The notes under the pieces were generated by a model that was not told where the DNA came from, searched no databases, and worked only from the letters and a program-made list of their open reading frames with translations. Positions 5,213 through 6,642 of a DNA stretch of 6,642 nt are shown here, piece by piece. The DNA lies in contig CAKQNH010000267.1 in the NCBI GenBank assembly GCA_934255105.1, forward strand, positions 1 through 6,642, written 5' to 3'. The position numbers were made by a program, and so were the translations under genes. The first letter of the stretch is position 1. Every line of letters begins with the position of its first letter. Source of the stretch: an uncultured Pirellulaceae bacterium (GTDB taxonomy: Bacteria > Planctomycetota > Planctomycetia > Pirellulales > Pirellulaceae).

Positions 5213-6604
5213 TTAGCCAAGTTGAGATTGAGGAAGAGAAATAAACGCATGCAGTAGGGATCGCAGCGTTTGCTCGCGGTCACCACGAGCCACTGAAAAG
5301 GTGTCGCATAGCTGCCCGCGAGTCGTATCGCTGAGGCGTATAGGCGACAGGCAAATTTCAAAATGCGATAGGGCTTGTTCAGAGCTGCGCACATCAAAGC
5401 TCGCCAAATAGTCCGTCAAGTTTTGTCGGCCGAACAGGGTCGATTCATTTTTTAGAATGTCGGCTACTAGGTTAGAGCGTCCGAGCAGTGTAGACGAATT
5501 GATCCACGCCCGACCGCCGTCCCAACCCTTGACATTAGGCGGATAGAACAGGCCTTGCCCGACAGACAGCAAGCCCTGCGCGATCAACTGCGCATTGCTT
5601 GTGGCCCCTAGGCTGCGCAGCATGCCGACGATCAATTCGACCGGAGACTTGATTCTCCTGCCAATCGCATGTGCCGAGAAGAACAGATTGCTTTGCAGCA
5701 GCATCTTTATCGCTGGAGCAATGTGAAGTTCGTGTGCTCGAAAGCAAGCTGCCAGCGGCTGCAACAGTTCCTCAGACGGCTCAGGTTCATCGGCCACAAA
5801 AAATCGAAACCACTTGCGCGCCAAGAATCTTTCTAAGTGGGGTTGTTCGAGCACGATGCGGACACCGTCCTCTCCGTCAAATGTGCCCGTTTGACCCAAG
5901 ACGGTTTTATCGCCTGTGTCTTGTTGATAGCGGTTCTTGCGGAAGCGGCTGTTTTTGATTTCCCATCCCGTAAAGCAGCGCGCCAGTTCCTGCACGTCGC
6001 GTTCGCTGTAGTTGCCTTCGCCTATGCAGAACAGCTCCATCAGCTCGCGCGCAAAGTTCTCGTTGGGGTGTGCCTTGCGATTGACGGCGGAATCCAGATA
6101 GATCAGCATCGCGGGATCTTGAGAAATGCCGTGGGCCAGTTTTGTAAAATCGCCCAATGCGTGTTGGCGGAAGAGTTGGTTCTGCTGCCAATTCAAGTTA
6201 GCATCGGTAACCTTCTCCGCTCCCGTAGCGAAATGACCATGCCAAAACAGAGTCAACTTTTCCAGCAATTGATTGGGAGTAGATAGCAAGCGGTAGACCC
6301 AGGCTGCAGACAACCTTTTCGGATCGCCCCCCGACACTACGGTCTGCATCAAGCCGTCCGCTATGGATCGAAATTCAGGCGTTTCGTCTGCCACCCCCAG
6401 CAGCCCATCGATCACCTCCGCTGGAGTACGCGAGACTGCGTCATCCAATGCTTGCCGCTGGGTGCCAAATCCAGCTCGGCGAAACAAGTGTGCGGCCAGT
6501 TTGTGATCCCAGGGGGTGTCCGCCGATGGCTCGAAAGGCCGCCACGCCCAGTCGATGTCGATCTCTCGGGCGATGTCGCTGTCGGTGGTGTTCATGTTGT
6601 CCAT
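5213..6604 (-). CDS. DUF1800 family protein
   Basis: This protein of about 463 residues belongs to an uncharacterised family usually encoded beside DUF1501. Motifs seen: AAHLFRRAGFG (37-47), KLTLFWHGHFATG (116-128), DPAMLIYLDSA (163-173), HPNENFARELMELF (179-192) followed by a CFTGW block, and YPPNVKGWDGGRAWINSSTL from 354. The residue set and spacing are normal for the family and the C-terminus is complete (TAA at 5213). No signal peptide or membrane helix is visible, unlike its Tat-exported partner. The start is uncertain: ATG 6604 is given, but ATG 6595 or GTG 6637 are also in frame, none has a clear ribosome binding site, and the frame is still open at the window edge. It is the upstream gene of a two-gene operon with DUF1501. 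Its biochemical role is unknown. Confidence 0.93.
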   Translation of the reverse strand: MDNMNTTDSDIAREIDIDWAWRPFEPSADTPWDHKLAAHLFRRAGFGTQRQALDDAVSRTPAEVIDGLLGVADETPEFRSIADGLMQTVVSGGDPKRLSAAWVYRLLSTPNQLLEKLTLFWHGHFATGAEKVTDANLNWQQNQLFRQHALGDFTKLAHGISQDPAMLIYLDSAVNRKAHPNENFARELMELFCIGEGNYSERDVQELARCFTGWEIKNSRFRKNRYQQDTGDKTVLGQTGTFDGEDGVRIVLEQPHLERFLARKWFRFFVADEPEPSEELLQPLAACFRAHELHIAPAIKMLLQSNLFFSAHAIGRRIKSPVELIVGMLRSLGATSNAQLIAQGLLSVGQGLFYPPNVKGWDGGRAWINSSTLLGRSNLVADILKNESTLFGRQNLTDYLASFDVRSSEQALSHFEICLSPIRLSDTTRGQLCDTFSVARGDREQTLRSLLHAFISLPQSQLG

Positions 6605-6642
6605 GGTTGCGCACGTCTTTAGGCTGTCGTTTGTCACTGTCG

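Noticed and set aside
5200..5397. N-terminal extension of the DUF1501 frame
   Set aside because: It would bury the Tat motif 70 residues inside the protein and overlap the DUF1800 coding end; the ATG at 5199 fits the family.

Overview
The window looks like chromosomal DNA from a planctomycete, probably of the Rhodopirellula/Pirellula type. This is inferred from gene content, not from a marker gene. The clues are a DUF1800-DUF1501 gene pair with a Tat-type leader, a truncated PQQ-like beta-propeller protein of a kind common in that phylum, moderate GC content, few strong Shine-Dalgarno sites and repeat-bearing intergenic spaces.

Layout. Positions 1-1341 (minus strand) hold the N-terminal 447 residues of a secreted penicillin-acylase-type (peptidase S45) hydrolase; its C-terminus lies off the left edge. 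A 179-base gap (1342-1520) carries a likely extended -10 promoter for the acylase and a 4-copy 7-bp tandem repeat. Positions 1521-2339 (minus) encode an unrecognised protein with a two-helix membrane hairpin and a long coiled-coil-like tail. The gap at 2340-2586 carries a weak promoter for that gene and three tandem 25-bp repeats. Positions 2587-3204 (minus) are an open frame of which only the C-terminal ~160 residues look like a PQQ-type beta-propeller protein, so it reads as a 5'-truncated remnant. Divergent from it, on the plus strand, is a complete mazEF toxin-antitoxin pair (3240-3844) with a recognisable promoter. Beyond a short convergent gap lies a minus-strand operon: DUF1800 (5213 to about 6604) followed 13 bases later by DUF1501 (3937-5199).

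How the genes work together. MazE and MazF form a translationally coupled antitoxin/RNase-toxin module. DUF1800 and DUF1501 form a conserved pair of unknown biochemical role; only the DUF1501 protein shows a visible export signal (Tat). The acylase and the membrane protein are on the same strand but far enough apart to have separate promoters. The most notable structural point is the mazEF module sitting directly against a gene that has lost its 5' half, with two different intergenic tandem repeats nearby. I did not find a clearly new multi-gene system in this window.
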